Source: Acetobacteroides hydrogenigenes
GTDB lineage: Bacteria; Bacteroidota; Bacteroidia; Bacteroidales; ZOR0009
Assembly (NCBI RefSeq): GCF_004340205.1
Contig: NZ_SLWB01000004.1
Coordinates: forward strand, 186,001-250,000
DNA length: 64,000 nt
Reading direction: 5' to 3'
Shown here: positions 1 to 6,983 of the stretch, piece by piece
Layout of the letters: the number at the start of each line of letters is the position of its first letter
Numbering within the stretch: the stretch's first letter is position 1
Made by a program: the position numbers and the translations under genes
Notes under the pieces: model-generated
Seen by the model: the letters and a program-made list of their open reading frames with translations, nothing else
Database searches by the model: none
What the model was told of the DNA's origin: nothing

Positions 1-313
1 GCTCGAAAGGGTTGCTGTTCCATAGCTCTACGGGATCAACCGGCATTACGTCGTAGTGACCGTAGATTAGAACGGTTGGTGCAGTAGGATCAACGATCTT
101 CTCGCCAAACACCACAGGGTTGCCCGACGATGGGATTACCTCTGCCCTATCGGCACCAGCCGAAAGAATTGAGTCCTTTATATACTCCGCCGTACGAACC
201 ATATCCGGCTTATGCTCAGCTTGCGATGAGATAGAAGGGATGCGAATCAACCCAAAAAGCTCGTCAAGGAAGCGCTCCTTGTTTTCTTCGATATACGTTT
301 TGATGTTACTCAT
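1..313 (-). CDS. M20 family dipeptidase/peptidase, N-terminal part (truncated by window edge)
   Basis: This is the first 104 codons of a zinc metallopeptidase of the M20 (ArgE/DapE/CPG2-like) family, which usually hydrolyses dipeptides or deacylates amino acids in the cytoplasm. The start is the ATG whose complement lies at 311-313. Visible features are a helical N-terminus, the segment LIRIPSIS, and the metal-binding motif GHYDVMPVDP, with H86 and D88 as expected zinc ligands. No signal peptide is seen. The remaining catalytic residues and the dimerisation domain lie beyond position 1. DUF3109 lies upstream on the same strand but is separated from it by a terminator-like hairpin, so the gene is probably transcribed on its own. 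The family call is secure; the substrate is not known. Confidence 0.85.
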   Translation of the reverse strand, partial: MSNIKTYIEENKERFLDELFGLIRIPSISSQAEHKPDMVRTAEYIKDSILSAGADRAEVIPSSGNPVVFGEKIVDPTAPTVLIYGHYDVMPVDPVELWNSNPFE

Positions 314-346
314 TGTATCAATTTTAAATTTGCCCTAAAATAAACA

Positions 347-367
347 ATCCCCGCAAATTTCGGGGAT
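347..367 (-). terminator. Hairpin terminator downstream of the DUF3109 gene
   Basis: A perfect 7-bp stem (ATCCCCG / CGGGGAT) with a 7-nt loop lies between the DUF3109 stop codon and the M20 peptidase start. On the minus strand it is followed by a T-rich stretch. Confidence 0.65.
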
Positions 368-421
368 CGTTTTACAAATTATAATTAAAATCGTCGCCTT
401 TAGCTACAAACACCAACTATT

Positions 422-1006
422 CTACTCGTTTTGGTTTTCTAATTCAAGCATTTTGGCTGCATCCTCTATTTTTTGGTAGAACTCCTCGCCAAAACGGCGG
501 ATGAGCGGCTCCTTTAGAAACTTGTAAACGGGCAAACCAATGTTGCTTCCAAGAATACGGGCGGGCTTGCAGATATCCCATACGTCGTAGTTTACGCCGA
601 TAAGACCGTTGGAGAACTCCTTAATTCGAATTGGGTAGAGGTAGCACGAGATGGGCTTCTGAAAAACGGTCTTTCCCTCCCGGTATGCCTTCTCGATGGC
701 GCAAAGGGTAACGCCATCCTCCACGTAGGTGTAGGCGCACTCGCCCTTGTTGATAAGCGGAGTTGTCCACTCGCCATCGCTATCCTTTACCACAACCGCC
801 TGCGCTTCTACAGCTGCAATGCCCTGTGGTGTCATGTAGGGTTTCCAACTGGGGTACTCGCTCTCCATCACATCCATCTCATCCTCGTTAACAGGGGCTC
901 CCGAATCGCCGCTCACGCAGCATTCGCCCTTACATTTGGACAGGTCGCAGCAAAACTGTTTTTCGAAGATGTTAAGGCTGAATATAACGTTGTCGATTTG
1001 AATCAT
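422..1006 (-). CDS. DUF3109 family cysteine-rich protein
   Basis: This 194-residue cytoplasmic protein matches the DUF3109 family, common in Bacteroidota, whose function is unknown. It has a dense N-terminal cysteine set (C19, C20, C25, C29, C30, in a pattern like FCC-x4-C-x3-CC) and further cysteines near residues 90, 105, 122 and 146. This suggests a bound metal or Fe-S cluster; that is inference. Signature stretches I recognise are KGECAYTY and ISCYLYPIR. No signal peptide or membrane segment is visible. The ATG is supported by a TAnnTTTG box 17 nt upstream. The gene is monocistronic by appearance, with a hairpin downstream and a heptamer repeat array upstream. Confidence 0.8.
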   Translation of the reverse strand: MIQIDNVIFSLNIFEKQFCCDLSKCKGECCVSGDSGAPVNEDEMDVMESEYPSWKPYMTPQGIAAVEAQAVVVKDSDGEWTTPLINKGECAYTYVEDGVTLCAIEKAYREGKTVFQKPISCYLYPIRIKEFSNGLIGVNYDVWDICKPARILGSNIGLPVYKFLKEPLIRRFGEEFYQKIEDAAKMLELENQNE

Positions 1007-1022
1007 GCTCGCAAAATTTCGT

Positions 1023-1030
1023 CAAAGATA
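1023..1030 (-). promoter_or_regulatory. -7 promoter box TATCTTTG for the DUF3109 gene
   Basis: The minus strand reads TATCTTTG, matching the Bacteroidota -7 consensus TAnnTTTG, 17 nt before the ATG. The expected -33 region falls inside the heptamer array at 1045-1072. Confidence 0.5.
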
Positions 1031-1044
1031 GAATTTTTGAGTCG

Positions 1045-1072
1045 TTAGACGTTAGATATTAGACGTTAGACC
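1045..1072. repeat. Heptamer tandem repeat, 4 units of TTAGANN
   Basis: Units are TTAGACG, TTAGATA, TTAGACG and TTAGACC, exactly 7 bp each. The array occupies the position expected for the -33 element of the DUF3109 promoter. The same heptamer family recurs upstream of fetA at 11107-11148. Confidence 0.75.
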
Positions 1073-1159
1073 ACACCATACCCGCGTAGATTAGATTCTT
1101 TAACTTCTTTGACCTCAAAATTTAGTTTAATTCCAACAGAACTTACGATCCCCTCCACA

Positions 1160-1993
1160 CTAGTGATACGCTAGCATCGAGACATAATCGACTACCTCGG
1201 CAGATGGATAAACCTCGCCGGAATGCCCGCGCTTAAGCACATCAACCTTTGCGCTTTGATCGACCATCTTGGCGAAGGCTAACAACGTCATTATCGGACC
1301 AAAACCGCAGATGGAGATATGCATGGTTCGCACACGATGCTCGAACTCGCCCAAGTCGAACTGCAGCAGCGGCTCTAGGGCCATGCTGTCGAGCTCGTAC
1401 CCCACCTTCGAGTTCTTGAAATGGGTGAAGTCGGACGAGGCAATCAGCAGAATCCTTCGGTTAAGCTTATCGGCGGCGGCTTTGAGCTGTTCGGCCAGCG
1501 TACGGGCGTTGTGGTGATTCTGCTCGAGCATGTTTATGGTTAGCAGCTTAACCTTTCCATCCAAAAAATACTGGATAAAGGGAACGACAACCTCGGCCGA
1601 GTGCTCGTACCGTTGTGCCTCATCGTTAAAGGGAAGTCCCAACTCGCGAGCTAGCTCCATATCAACATCAATAAGCCCTAAGGGAGACTGCCACTGGGTA
1701 TGGCTATCGAGCGACATCGGGCTGTTGCCCATGCCCGTATGGTTTGGCGATACCACCACCACCGTATCGAACACCTGCTGGCTTTCGCGAACAATCTCGA
1801 AGAAATGGACGGCCTGATGGGCGCAAAAAATGTGTCCGGCATGCGGAACAACCCCACCGATTAAGGCATAATCCTTTAACGAGTAGCATATCTCATCCTT
1901 TTGCATGGTCACCTCGATACCGAATAGCTTTTCGATATCAGCCCGCTTATCGGAGTAGAACCGACCTTCGGCATAGTTTGCTCTTACTGACAT
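1160..1993 (-). CDS. amrB: AmmeMemoRadiSam system protein B (MEMO1 family)
   Basis: This 277-residue protein belongs to the MEMO1 family, which resembles non-haem-iron extradiol dioxygenases in fold. Human MEMO1 has been tied to signalling and redox or metal handling; the bacterial role is not established. Conserved segments visible are PHAGHIF (about residue 51), VVSPNHTG (about 80) and SSDFTHF (about 187), which carry the histidine and aspartate residues typical of the putative metal site. The start is the ATG at 1993, only 21 nt downstream of the amrS stop codon. It forms the last gene of an apparent amrA-amrS-amrB operon on the minus strand. I see no membrane segment. The family call is strong; the reaction is unknown. 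Confidence 0.92.
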   Translation of the reverse strand: MSVRANYAEGRFYSDKRADIEKLFGIEVTMQKDEICYSLKDYALIGGVVPHAGHIFCAHQAVHFFEIVRESQQVFDTVVVVSPNHTGMGNSPMSLDSHTQWQSPLGLIDVDMELARELGLPFNDEAQRYEHSAEVVVPFIQYFLDGKVKLLTINMLEQNHHNARTLAEQLKAAADKLNRRILLIASSDFTHFKNSKVGYELDSMALEPLLQFDLGEFEHRVRTMHISICGFGPIMTLLAFAKMVDQSAKVDVLKRGHSGEVYPSAEVVDYVSMLAYH

Positions 1994-2014
1994 AGGGCTC
2001 GATTTTTATCTTTT

Positions 2015-3016
2015 CTACATAATCTGACTGCCACATCCGCTACATCGCCCATCGTTGGTTAGCCCAACCGGGTTGCCGTGCATACCATGGCGCTCCACCA
2101 CAAGCTTACCGCACTTAGGGCAGTAGGTGTTATTATACTCTGCCATCCCTGTATTCCCTATATAAACGTTATTGAGGTGCTCCTTGGCAACCGCATAGAG
2201 TTCCAGCAGCGTCTTAAGAGGCGTAGCCGGAGTGTCGAGCATGTAGCTGGGATAGTACCTGTTTACATGGAGAACGGTATCAGGACCCAGTATCTCCGAT
2301 ATCCAGATAGCGACCTCGCGAAAGCGTGCCGGATTATCATTCTCGTAAGGAATAACAAGATAGGTAACCTCCAGATGCTTTCCGGCTCGAACAATTGCCT
2401 TGAGCGTATTCCGCACCGGCTCGATGGTACCGCCCAGCATCCTTTTGTAAAACGAATTCGAATACCCCTTTAGGTCGATATTGAAGGCATCCATCAGCGG
2501 TAATAGGTAGTCGAGCGGAATAGCCTCGATATAGCCGTTCGATACCATAACGTTTTTAAGTCCGGCTTCGCTAACGCGCTCGGCAATGTTGTACATGTAC
2601 TCGAACCAAACCGTTGGTTCGTTATAGGTGTAGGCTACGCCAATATTCCCCTGTGCCACGGCTTCCTGGGCTTTTTGCAGGATAACCTGCGGTGGAATTA
2701 CCGGAAACGACTCGGTCCATCCATTGCCCTTAACCTGAGCAATGCTGTAGTTCTGACAAAACAGGCAGCGGAAGTTACACCCAACGCTCCCTATCGAAAA
2801 GATGTACGATCCGGGATGGAAGTGGTATAGCGGCTTCTTTTCGATGGGATCGAGCGCCATGGCAGACACAACGCCATAGTTAAGGCTATAGAGCTTCCCC
2901 CCATCATTCTTGCGAACCTGGCATATCCCCTTCTTGCCATCGGAAATATGGCAGCGATGAGGACATAGGCCGCAGTGCACCTGACCATCGATTGTTGAGT
3001 AAAACTTGGCTTCCAT
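2015..3016 (-). CDS. amrS: AmmeMemoRadiSam system radical SAM enzyme
   Basis: This 333-residue radical S-adenosylmethionine enzyme is the AmrS type, related to the pyruvate formate-lyase activase branch. The 4Fe-4S cluster motif CxxxCxxC is at C80, C84 and C87 (GCNFRCLFCQNY). A cysteine-rich N-terminus (C15, C18, C22, C32) and two C-terminal CxxC pairs (YCPKCG and CSGCG) suggest extra metal or auxiliary-cluster binding. The stretches YTYNEPTVWFEY and NIDLKGYSNSFYK are typical of this family. Its substrate is unknown. The gene lies between amrA and amrB. Its start codon is preceded after 7 nt by a degenerate heptamer array and then a perfect 9-copy heptamer array, which separates it from amrA. 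Confidence 0.93.
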   Translation of the reverse strand: MEAKFYSTIDGQVHCGLCPHRCHISDGKKGICQVRKNDGGKLYSLNYGVVSAMALDPIEKKPLYHFHPGSYIFSIGSVGCNFRCLFCQNYSIAQVKGNGWTESFPVIPPQVILQKAQEAVAQGNIGVAYTYNEPTVWFEYMYNIAERVSEAGLKNVMVSNGYIEAIPLDYLLPLMDAFNIDLKGYSNSFYKRMLGGTIEPVRNTLKAIVRAGKHLEVTYLVIPYENDNPARFREVAIWISEILGPDTVLHVNRYYPSYMLDTPATPLKTLLELYAVAKEHLNNVYIGNTGMAEYNNTYCPKCGKLVVERHGMHGNPVGLTNDGRCSGCGSQIM

Positions 3017-3023
3017 ATACTAT

Positions 3024-3058
3024 TTGCGATATGCGATTTGAGATGTGAGATATGGGAT
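3024..3058. repeat. Degenerate heptamer array, 5 units (NNGNGAT), abutting the amrS start
   Basis: Units are TTGCGAT, ATGCGAT, TTGAGAT, GTGAGAT and ATGGGAT, in exact 7-bp register. The array begins 7 nt upstream of the amrS start codon (amrS is on the minus strand). GTGAGATAT at 3045-3053 is the inverse of ATATCTCAC at 3067-3075, linking this array to the next as a 9-bp dyad. Confidence 0.7.
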
Positions 3059-3070
3059 GGTTAAGGATAT

Positions 3071-3133
3071 CTCACTACTCACTACTCACTACTCACTACT
3101 CACTACTCACTACTCACTACTCACTACTCACTA
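3071..3133. repeat. Perfect heptamer array, 9 copies of CTCACTA
   Basis: Sixty-three bases consist of nine identical CTCACTA units. The last three bases are the complement of the amrA stop codon, so the array runs from the amrA stop into the amrA-amrS spacer. The perfect identity suggests recent slippage and probable copy-number variation. Confidence 0.95.
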
Positions 3134-3643
3134 ATAATACCTATCCACCATAAATCGGTATAGCTTAACCTTTTCCTCGGGCAGAATACCTGCTTTCCTA
3201 CGTACAATCCGGAGCTGCTCCTGTACGGAAGTAACCGAGGGGATGTTGGGCAGCAGCACTCCACGCTTGTACCCGCTCTCCATTATAACGCCATAGATGT
3301 CGGGATCGAGCTCATCTTCCGACTTTATGAGCTCGGGATTATGCAGGATATCCACGGATATCTCTAGATCATCCAGCTCTTCTTCGCTCAAGGGAGGAAA
3401 CCGAGGATCTTTAAAGGCTGCCGAAATGGCGTTTGTTTTGATCTCCTCGTAAAGCGAAGATCTCCGGGGTTCGAGGGTTCCAATGCATCCGCGTAGCGAG
3501 CCATCGGAGGTATGCAACGATACAAAGCAGGCAGCCCGCCTTGCCAGCTCGTGCGATGGCGATGGCTCGGGGTCTTTCCCTCCAAATGCAGCTTCGAGGG
3601 TTTCCCTTGCCAGCTTAGCAAATACGGTTGATGGAGTCGACAT
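3131..3643 (-). CDS. amrA: AmmeMemoRadiSam system protein A (AMMECR1 domain)
   Basis: This 170-residue protein is an AMMECR1-domain protein. The hallmark LRGCIGTLEP is clear at about residues 50-59, preceded by ACFVSLHT and followed by AAFKDPRFPPLSEEEL. In eukaryotes AMMECR1 is a disease gene product of unclear biochemistry; bacterial members are cytoplasmic and often sit next to the MEMO and radical SAM partners found here. The start is the ATG at 3643. It is the first gene of the amrA-amrS-amrB set on the minus strand. The stop codon is embedded in the CTCACTA array. A 7-bp inverted repeat (GGTAGAG/CTCTACC, 3675-3696) lies upstream but has no T-run, so I do not call it a terminator. Confidence 0.92.
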   Translation of the reverse strand: MSTPSTVFAKLARETLEAAFGGKDPEPSPSHELARRAACFVSLHTSDGSLRGCIGTLEPRRSSLYEEIKTNAISAAFKDPRFPPLSEEELDDLEISVDILHNPELIKSEDELDPDIYGVIMESGYKRGVLLPNIPSVTSVQEQLRIVRRKAGILPEEKVKLYRFMVDRYY

Positions 3644-3736
3644 AGCTACTTATATTTTACATTTACTCGCATAAGGTAGAGCAAGAGACCTCTACCATTT
3701 ACAAGTTTTGATACGTATAAAAGCCCTACTAGGTTA

Positions 3737-4390
3737 TTACAAACCCAAATCTTCGTCTACTAAAATCAGCTTTACGCGCTTTACCGGAAACGACTTCTCC
3801 ATAATCAGCCACGAGTTGCAGATGCGATCGGGACTGGAGCAATCGTGGCAGGTTGCGGTTGTCTGGCAGGGCGTTTTAAAGTCGGTATGCTTGATGGCGT
3901 TAAGCGGCGCGGCGTAGCTGCGGATGCGGCTCATGGCCTCGTCGAGGTTGGGGGTTAACTTATTGCGGCCTACAACGATTACCACAGTTTTTGGGCCAAA
4001 CGCCACGGGGGCAATGCGGTTGCCTATCATATCGAGCCACACCAGCTGCCCCTTAGCCGTCATGGCGTTTACCCCGGTCATAAACAGGTCGCACATCAGG
4101 GCCTCGCGGCGCAGGGCCATGCGCTCCTCGCGGGTTTTCTCCTTATCGAATCCGTTAATAAAGCGGATTCCTTCCATCGCCATCACGTCCTTCAATACCC
4201 CGGTTTTGCGCAGCGACATCGAATCGCCCATCGACACAACCTTGGGCTGCTCCTGCTCTATAATCTGTAGTATTTGTAGGCGTGCCTCATCCACCGTTTG
4301 GCAGATGGTTACGTCGAATCCGTTTTTTTCGAAGGCTTTTGCGGCGGTGCGCAGCTTGGTTCCCCAGAACTGCTCGAAGAAGTTTCCCAT
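3737..4390 (-). CDS. LUD-domain protein (lactate utilisation/YkgG-like family)
   Basis: This 217-residue cytoplasmic protein matches the LUD domain (LutB/LutC, DUF162) and resembles stand-alone members annotated as lactate utilisation proteins. Recognisable stretches are VVSMGDSMSLRKTGV, LFMTGVNAMTAKGQLVWLD and VAFGPKTVVIVVGRNKL. A C-terminal cysteine group (about residues 176-193, PCQTTATCHDCSS and RICN) suggests an Fe-S cluster or zinc; this is inference. The neighbours are the amr operon downstream and a divergent secreted protein upstream. No lutA or lutB partner is visible, so a role in lactate oxidation is not supported by context. The family is fairly sure, the function is not. Confidence 0.8.
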   Translation of the reverse strand: MGNFFEQFWGTKLRTAAKAFEKNGFDVTICQTVDEARLQILQIIEQEQPKVVSMGDSMSLRKTGVLKDVMAMEGIRFINGFDKEKTREERMALRREALMCDLFMTGVNAMTAKGQLVWLDMIGNRIAPVAFGPKTVVIVVGRNKLTPNLDEAMSRIRSYAAPLNAIKHTDFKTPCQTTATCHDCSSPDRICNSWLIMEKSFPVKRVKLILVDEDLGL

Positions 4391-4486
4391 ACCGGTTGTT
4401 CTAGTTTAAATCTAAGGCAAAAGTGACAATTTGTTGGAATAAAAGCATAAAATGAAGTCAAGTAAATTATATCGGCATAGGAATCC

Positions 4487-4494
4487 TACATTTG
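4487..4494 (+). promoter_or_regulatory. -7 promoter box TACATTTG
   Basis: This matches TAnnTTTG and overlaps the alternative TTG start at 4492. It therefore favours the ATG at 4516 as the true start of the following gene. Confidence 0.5.
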
Positions 4495-4515
4495 TGCCCT
4501 AACTTTATTAAAAAA

Positions 4516-5517
4516 ATGAAACTTAAATTTTTTGCAATGCCAGTTCTTCTTGTTTTACTTCTCTGTACCGCTTACGCCCAAACCAACCAACCACTGCATG
4601 AAAGATGGAACAGCTACAAAAAATGTGAAACCGTCGAAGAGGCAAAACTCTTCATCGACAAGCGCAACTTTTCCTCCATCTACTCCTTCGTACAGCCGGA
4701 ATCGGAGTTGATATCCAAGTTCGAACCCATAAAGGAAGATACCTTCGGGAATTCGGGAAGGCTCTTCCTTAAGATATATGAATTCCAAACCTGGATTGCC
4801 TTCAAAAAAATTGATGGTCGATGGGTTATGACGATGGACGAAAACGAGCTGCTTGAGCACCTCACCGCATCTTGGATAAAAACTGAGATTGGAGGGGTTA
4901 TCTACGTAAGTAGCGCCCCCCTATCCCCCGAAGCGCTTAAAGAGGCAGAAACATTCGTCCGAAAAAATGATGAGCTACAAAAGCTCTTTGCCATTAATCT
5001 CCCAGACTTCCACTACTACTACGCCAAAGTGGGCGAAGAGGCCTCGAACATCGTTGGGGAAATGAACAAGGGCGCGGGAAAGGCTCGGTATCGGGCGATT
5101 AAATCCGTGGAGTGCGCCGACCACGTTCATGAACTTGTGCACATCTACGCCTTCGAATTCGGGAATGGCAATCCGTTCGTCGACGAAGGGGTTGCAACCA
5201 CCTTTGGCAATAGCGACATGAGCCAAAGCCCCCAAAAGGCGGCTGAAGTTTTGGCATTGCTCAACGAGGGGGGCTACCAAAAATACCTCGACGGAGCGAC
5301 CTTTTCGCGCGCCAACCTAGAGCGGAAAAGCGTGTACGCGTTGGCCCAGCTCACCATGACCTACTGGTACAAAAAATTCGGGATGGAAAAAGTAAAGCGG
5401 CTTCTCCAAGCCGAATGCGACGCCACCCTAGATATCAAAAAGTACATCGAGGATAATTTTGAGAAAGCCGATGAAACGAACAGCAACCTTGCGCAGTTCC
5501 TAAGAGCCAAGCTGTAG
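4516..5517 (+). CDS. Secreted HExxH (gluzincin-like) putative metalloprotease
   Basis: This 333-residue protein starts with a signal peptide (MKLKFFAMPVLLVLLLC, cleavage near AYAQ) and is probably periplasmic. It has no family name I can give with confidence. The likely active site is HELVH at 205-209, with a downstream glutamate in VDEGVATTFG (E224) as the candidate third zinc ligand. This is the HExxH-x(n)-E arrangement of gluzincins, such as peptidase-MA-like proteins. The start at 4516 is chosen over an in-frame TTG at 4492 because a -7 box overlaps the latter. A strong hairpin follows the stop. The gene stands alone, divergent from the LUD gene, and no partner suggests a substrate. Confidence 0.7.
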   Translation: MKLKFFAMPVLLVLLLCTAYAQTNQPLHERWNSYKKCETVEEAKLFIDKRNFSSIYSFVQPESELISKFEPIKEDTFGNSGRLFLKIYEFQTWIAFKKIDGRWVMTMDENELLEHLTASWIKTEIGGVIYVSSAPLSPEALKEAETFVRKNDELQKLFAINLPDFHYYYAKVGEEASNIVGEMNKGAGKARYRAIKSVECADHVHELVHIYAFEFGNGNPFVDEGVATTFGNSDMSQSPQKAAEVLALLNEGGYQKYLDGATFSRANLERKSVYALAQLTMTYWYKKFGMEKVKRLLQAECDATLDIKKYIEDNFEKADETNSNLAQFLRAKL

Positions 5518-5524
5518 AAAGAAA

Positions 5525-5549
5525 AGCGCCAAGGCAATGCCTTGGCGCT
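5525..5549. terminator. Bidirectional terminator between the HExxH gene and purM
   Basis: A perfect 10-bp stem (AGCGCCAAGG / CCTTGGCGCT) with loop CAATG sits between two convergent genes, with T-rich sequence on both sides. Confidence 0.85.
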
Positions 5550-5568
5550 ACTTATTTTATTTTCATCA

Positions 5569-5588
5569 AGACGCGATGAATCGCGTCT
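5569..5588. repeat. Palindromic REP-like element
   Basis: A perfect 9-bp inverted repeat, AGACGCGAT-GA-ATCGCGTCT, lies just downstream of the purM stop codon and beside the terminator. There is no T-run after it. Palindromes of this type are often dispersed in genomes; only one copy is in this window. Confidence 0.55.
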
Positions 5589-5594
5589 CTACCA

Positions 5595-6773
5595 CTATTT
5601 TTCGTAAACAAATTCGCCAGCTTCGCTGCGAACGGTAACCTTGGCGCCTTCGGGCGATGCCTCAACGCGACCGATCACCTGAGCCTTGATGCCAAACGAT
5701 TCGCTAATTTCAATAACTGCCTGCGCATGCTCTGGTGCAACGTAGAACTCCATACGGTGGCCCATGTTGTACACCTTGTACATCTCCTTCCACTCGGTTC
5801 CCGAGCACTCCTTGATGTAACGGAAGAGCGGAGGAATTGGGAATAGGTTGTCCTTAATTACGTGCACGTCGTCTACAAAGTGGAGCACCTTGGTTTGTGC
5901 GCCACCCGAGCAGTGAACCATTCCGTGAACATCAGCACGCATCTTATCGAGCACCGTCTTAACTACAGGGGCGTAGGTACGGGTTGGCGATAGCACCAGC
6001 TTACCCATGGTCACACCAGTTTCGGGATCAACATCGGTAAGGTTATATTTTCCTGAGTAAACAAGATTTTCTGGTATTGCAGAGTCGTAGCTCTCTGGAT
6101 ACTTAGCAGCAAGATCGTGGGCAAACACGTCGTGACGGGCTGAGGTTAGGCCGTTGCTGCCCATACCGCCGTTGTACTCGCTCTCGTAGGTTGCCTGTCC
6201 GTACGACTCCAATCCAACAACCACATCGCCAGGGCGAATATTATCGTTGCTGATGATGTCGCTACGCTTAATGCGGGCAGTTACGGTGCTATCAACAATA
6301 ATAGTACGAACAAGGTCGCCCACATCTGCCGTTTCGCCACCGGTAAGAAGGATATCAACCCCAACCTTACGCAGCTCCTGAAGGAAATCCTCGGTTCCGT
6401 TGATGATGGCGGCAATTACCTCGCCCGGTACCAGCTGCTTGTTACGGCCAATGGTGCTCGAGAGTAGAATATTATCGGTTACGCCCACGCAAAGCAGGTC
6501 GTCGATGTTCATTACAATGGCATCCTGCGCAATCCCACGCCAAACCGAAAGGTCGCCCGTCTCCTTCCAGTACATGTAGGCCAGCGACGATTTGGTTCCG
6601 GCACCGTCGGCGTGCATCACCACGCAGTACTCTGGATCGCCGGTAAGAATATCGGGAACTACCTTACAAAAAGCTTTTGGGAATAGGCCCTTGTCGAGAT
6701 TTTTGATGGCGCTATGCACATCTTCCTTGGATGCGGATACGCCACGTTGGTCGTACCTCGAAGAGTTGGTCAT
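5595..6773 (-). CDS. purM: Phosphoribosylformylglycinamidine cyclo-ligase (AIR synthase), Bacteroidales-type
   Basis: This 392-residue enzyme makes aminoimidazole ribonucleotide from FGAM with ATP in de novo purine synthesis. It has the AIR synthase N-terminal ATP-binding domain with HADGAGTKSSLAY (about residue 54) and NIDDLLCVGV, and the C-terminal AIRS_C domain with VHCSGGAQTK and MGHRMEFYV. The length fits the long form seen in Bacteroidota rather than the roughly 345-residue enterobacterial form. The ATG at 6773 is chosen instead of one at 6848 because MTNSSRYDQRGVSA matches family N-termini and a -7 box lies between the two. No other pur gene is adjacent. Confidence 0.9.
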   Translation of the reverse strand: MTNSSRYDQRGVSASKEDVHSAIKNLDKGLFPKAFCKVVPDILTGDPEYCVVMHADGAGTKSSLAYMYWKETGDLSVWRGIAQDAIVMNIDDLLCVGVTDNILLSSTIGRNKQLVPGEVIAAIINGTEDFLQELRKVGVDILLTGGETADVGDLVRTIIVDSTVTARIKRSDIISNDNIRPGDVVVGLESYGQATYESEYNGGMGSNGLTSARHDVFAHDLAAKYPESYDSAIPENLVYSGKYNLTDVDPETGVTMGKLVLSPTRTYAPVVKTVLDKMRADVHGMVHCSGGAQTKVLHFVDDVHVIKDNLFPIPPLFRYIKECSGTEWKEMYKVYNMGHRMEFYVAPEHAQAVIEISESFGIKAQVIGRVEASPEGAKVTVRSEAGEFVYEK

Positions 6774-6800
6774 CGGTTGTCGTATTTTTGAATTGCCTAG

Positions 6801-6808
6801 CAAAGATA
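6801..6808 (-). promoter_or_regulatory. purM: -7 promoter box TATCTTTG for purM
   Basis: A TAnnTTTG match on the minus strand lies 28 nt upstream of the chosen purM ATG. It lies downstream of the alternative ATG at 6848, which it makes unlikely. Confidence 0.5.
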
Positions 6809-6983
6809 CAATTGAAACCGCAAACCGGAAACCCTCAACCTCTATCAATCCTTAAAACCATCTATTTAACGTTTATTAATCGCCCCGTTCCCGTTCGAAA
6901 CCGCCATTTCGCGCAGGTTGCCTATCTTTACTTCCCATTTCTGGAGTAGTAATATAGAGCCGAAAAACAGCCGTAGCAGACGT

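Noticed and set aside
120-338. Plus-strand reading frame at the window start
   Set aside because: It is antisense to the conserved M20 peptidase frame, which has the metal-binding motif.
3675-3696. Terminator between the LUD gene and amrA
   Set aside because: A 7-bp inverted repeat is present but no T-run follows on the minus strand; read-through into amrA is possible.
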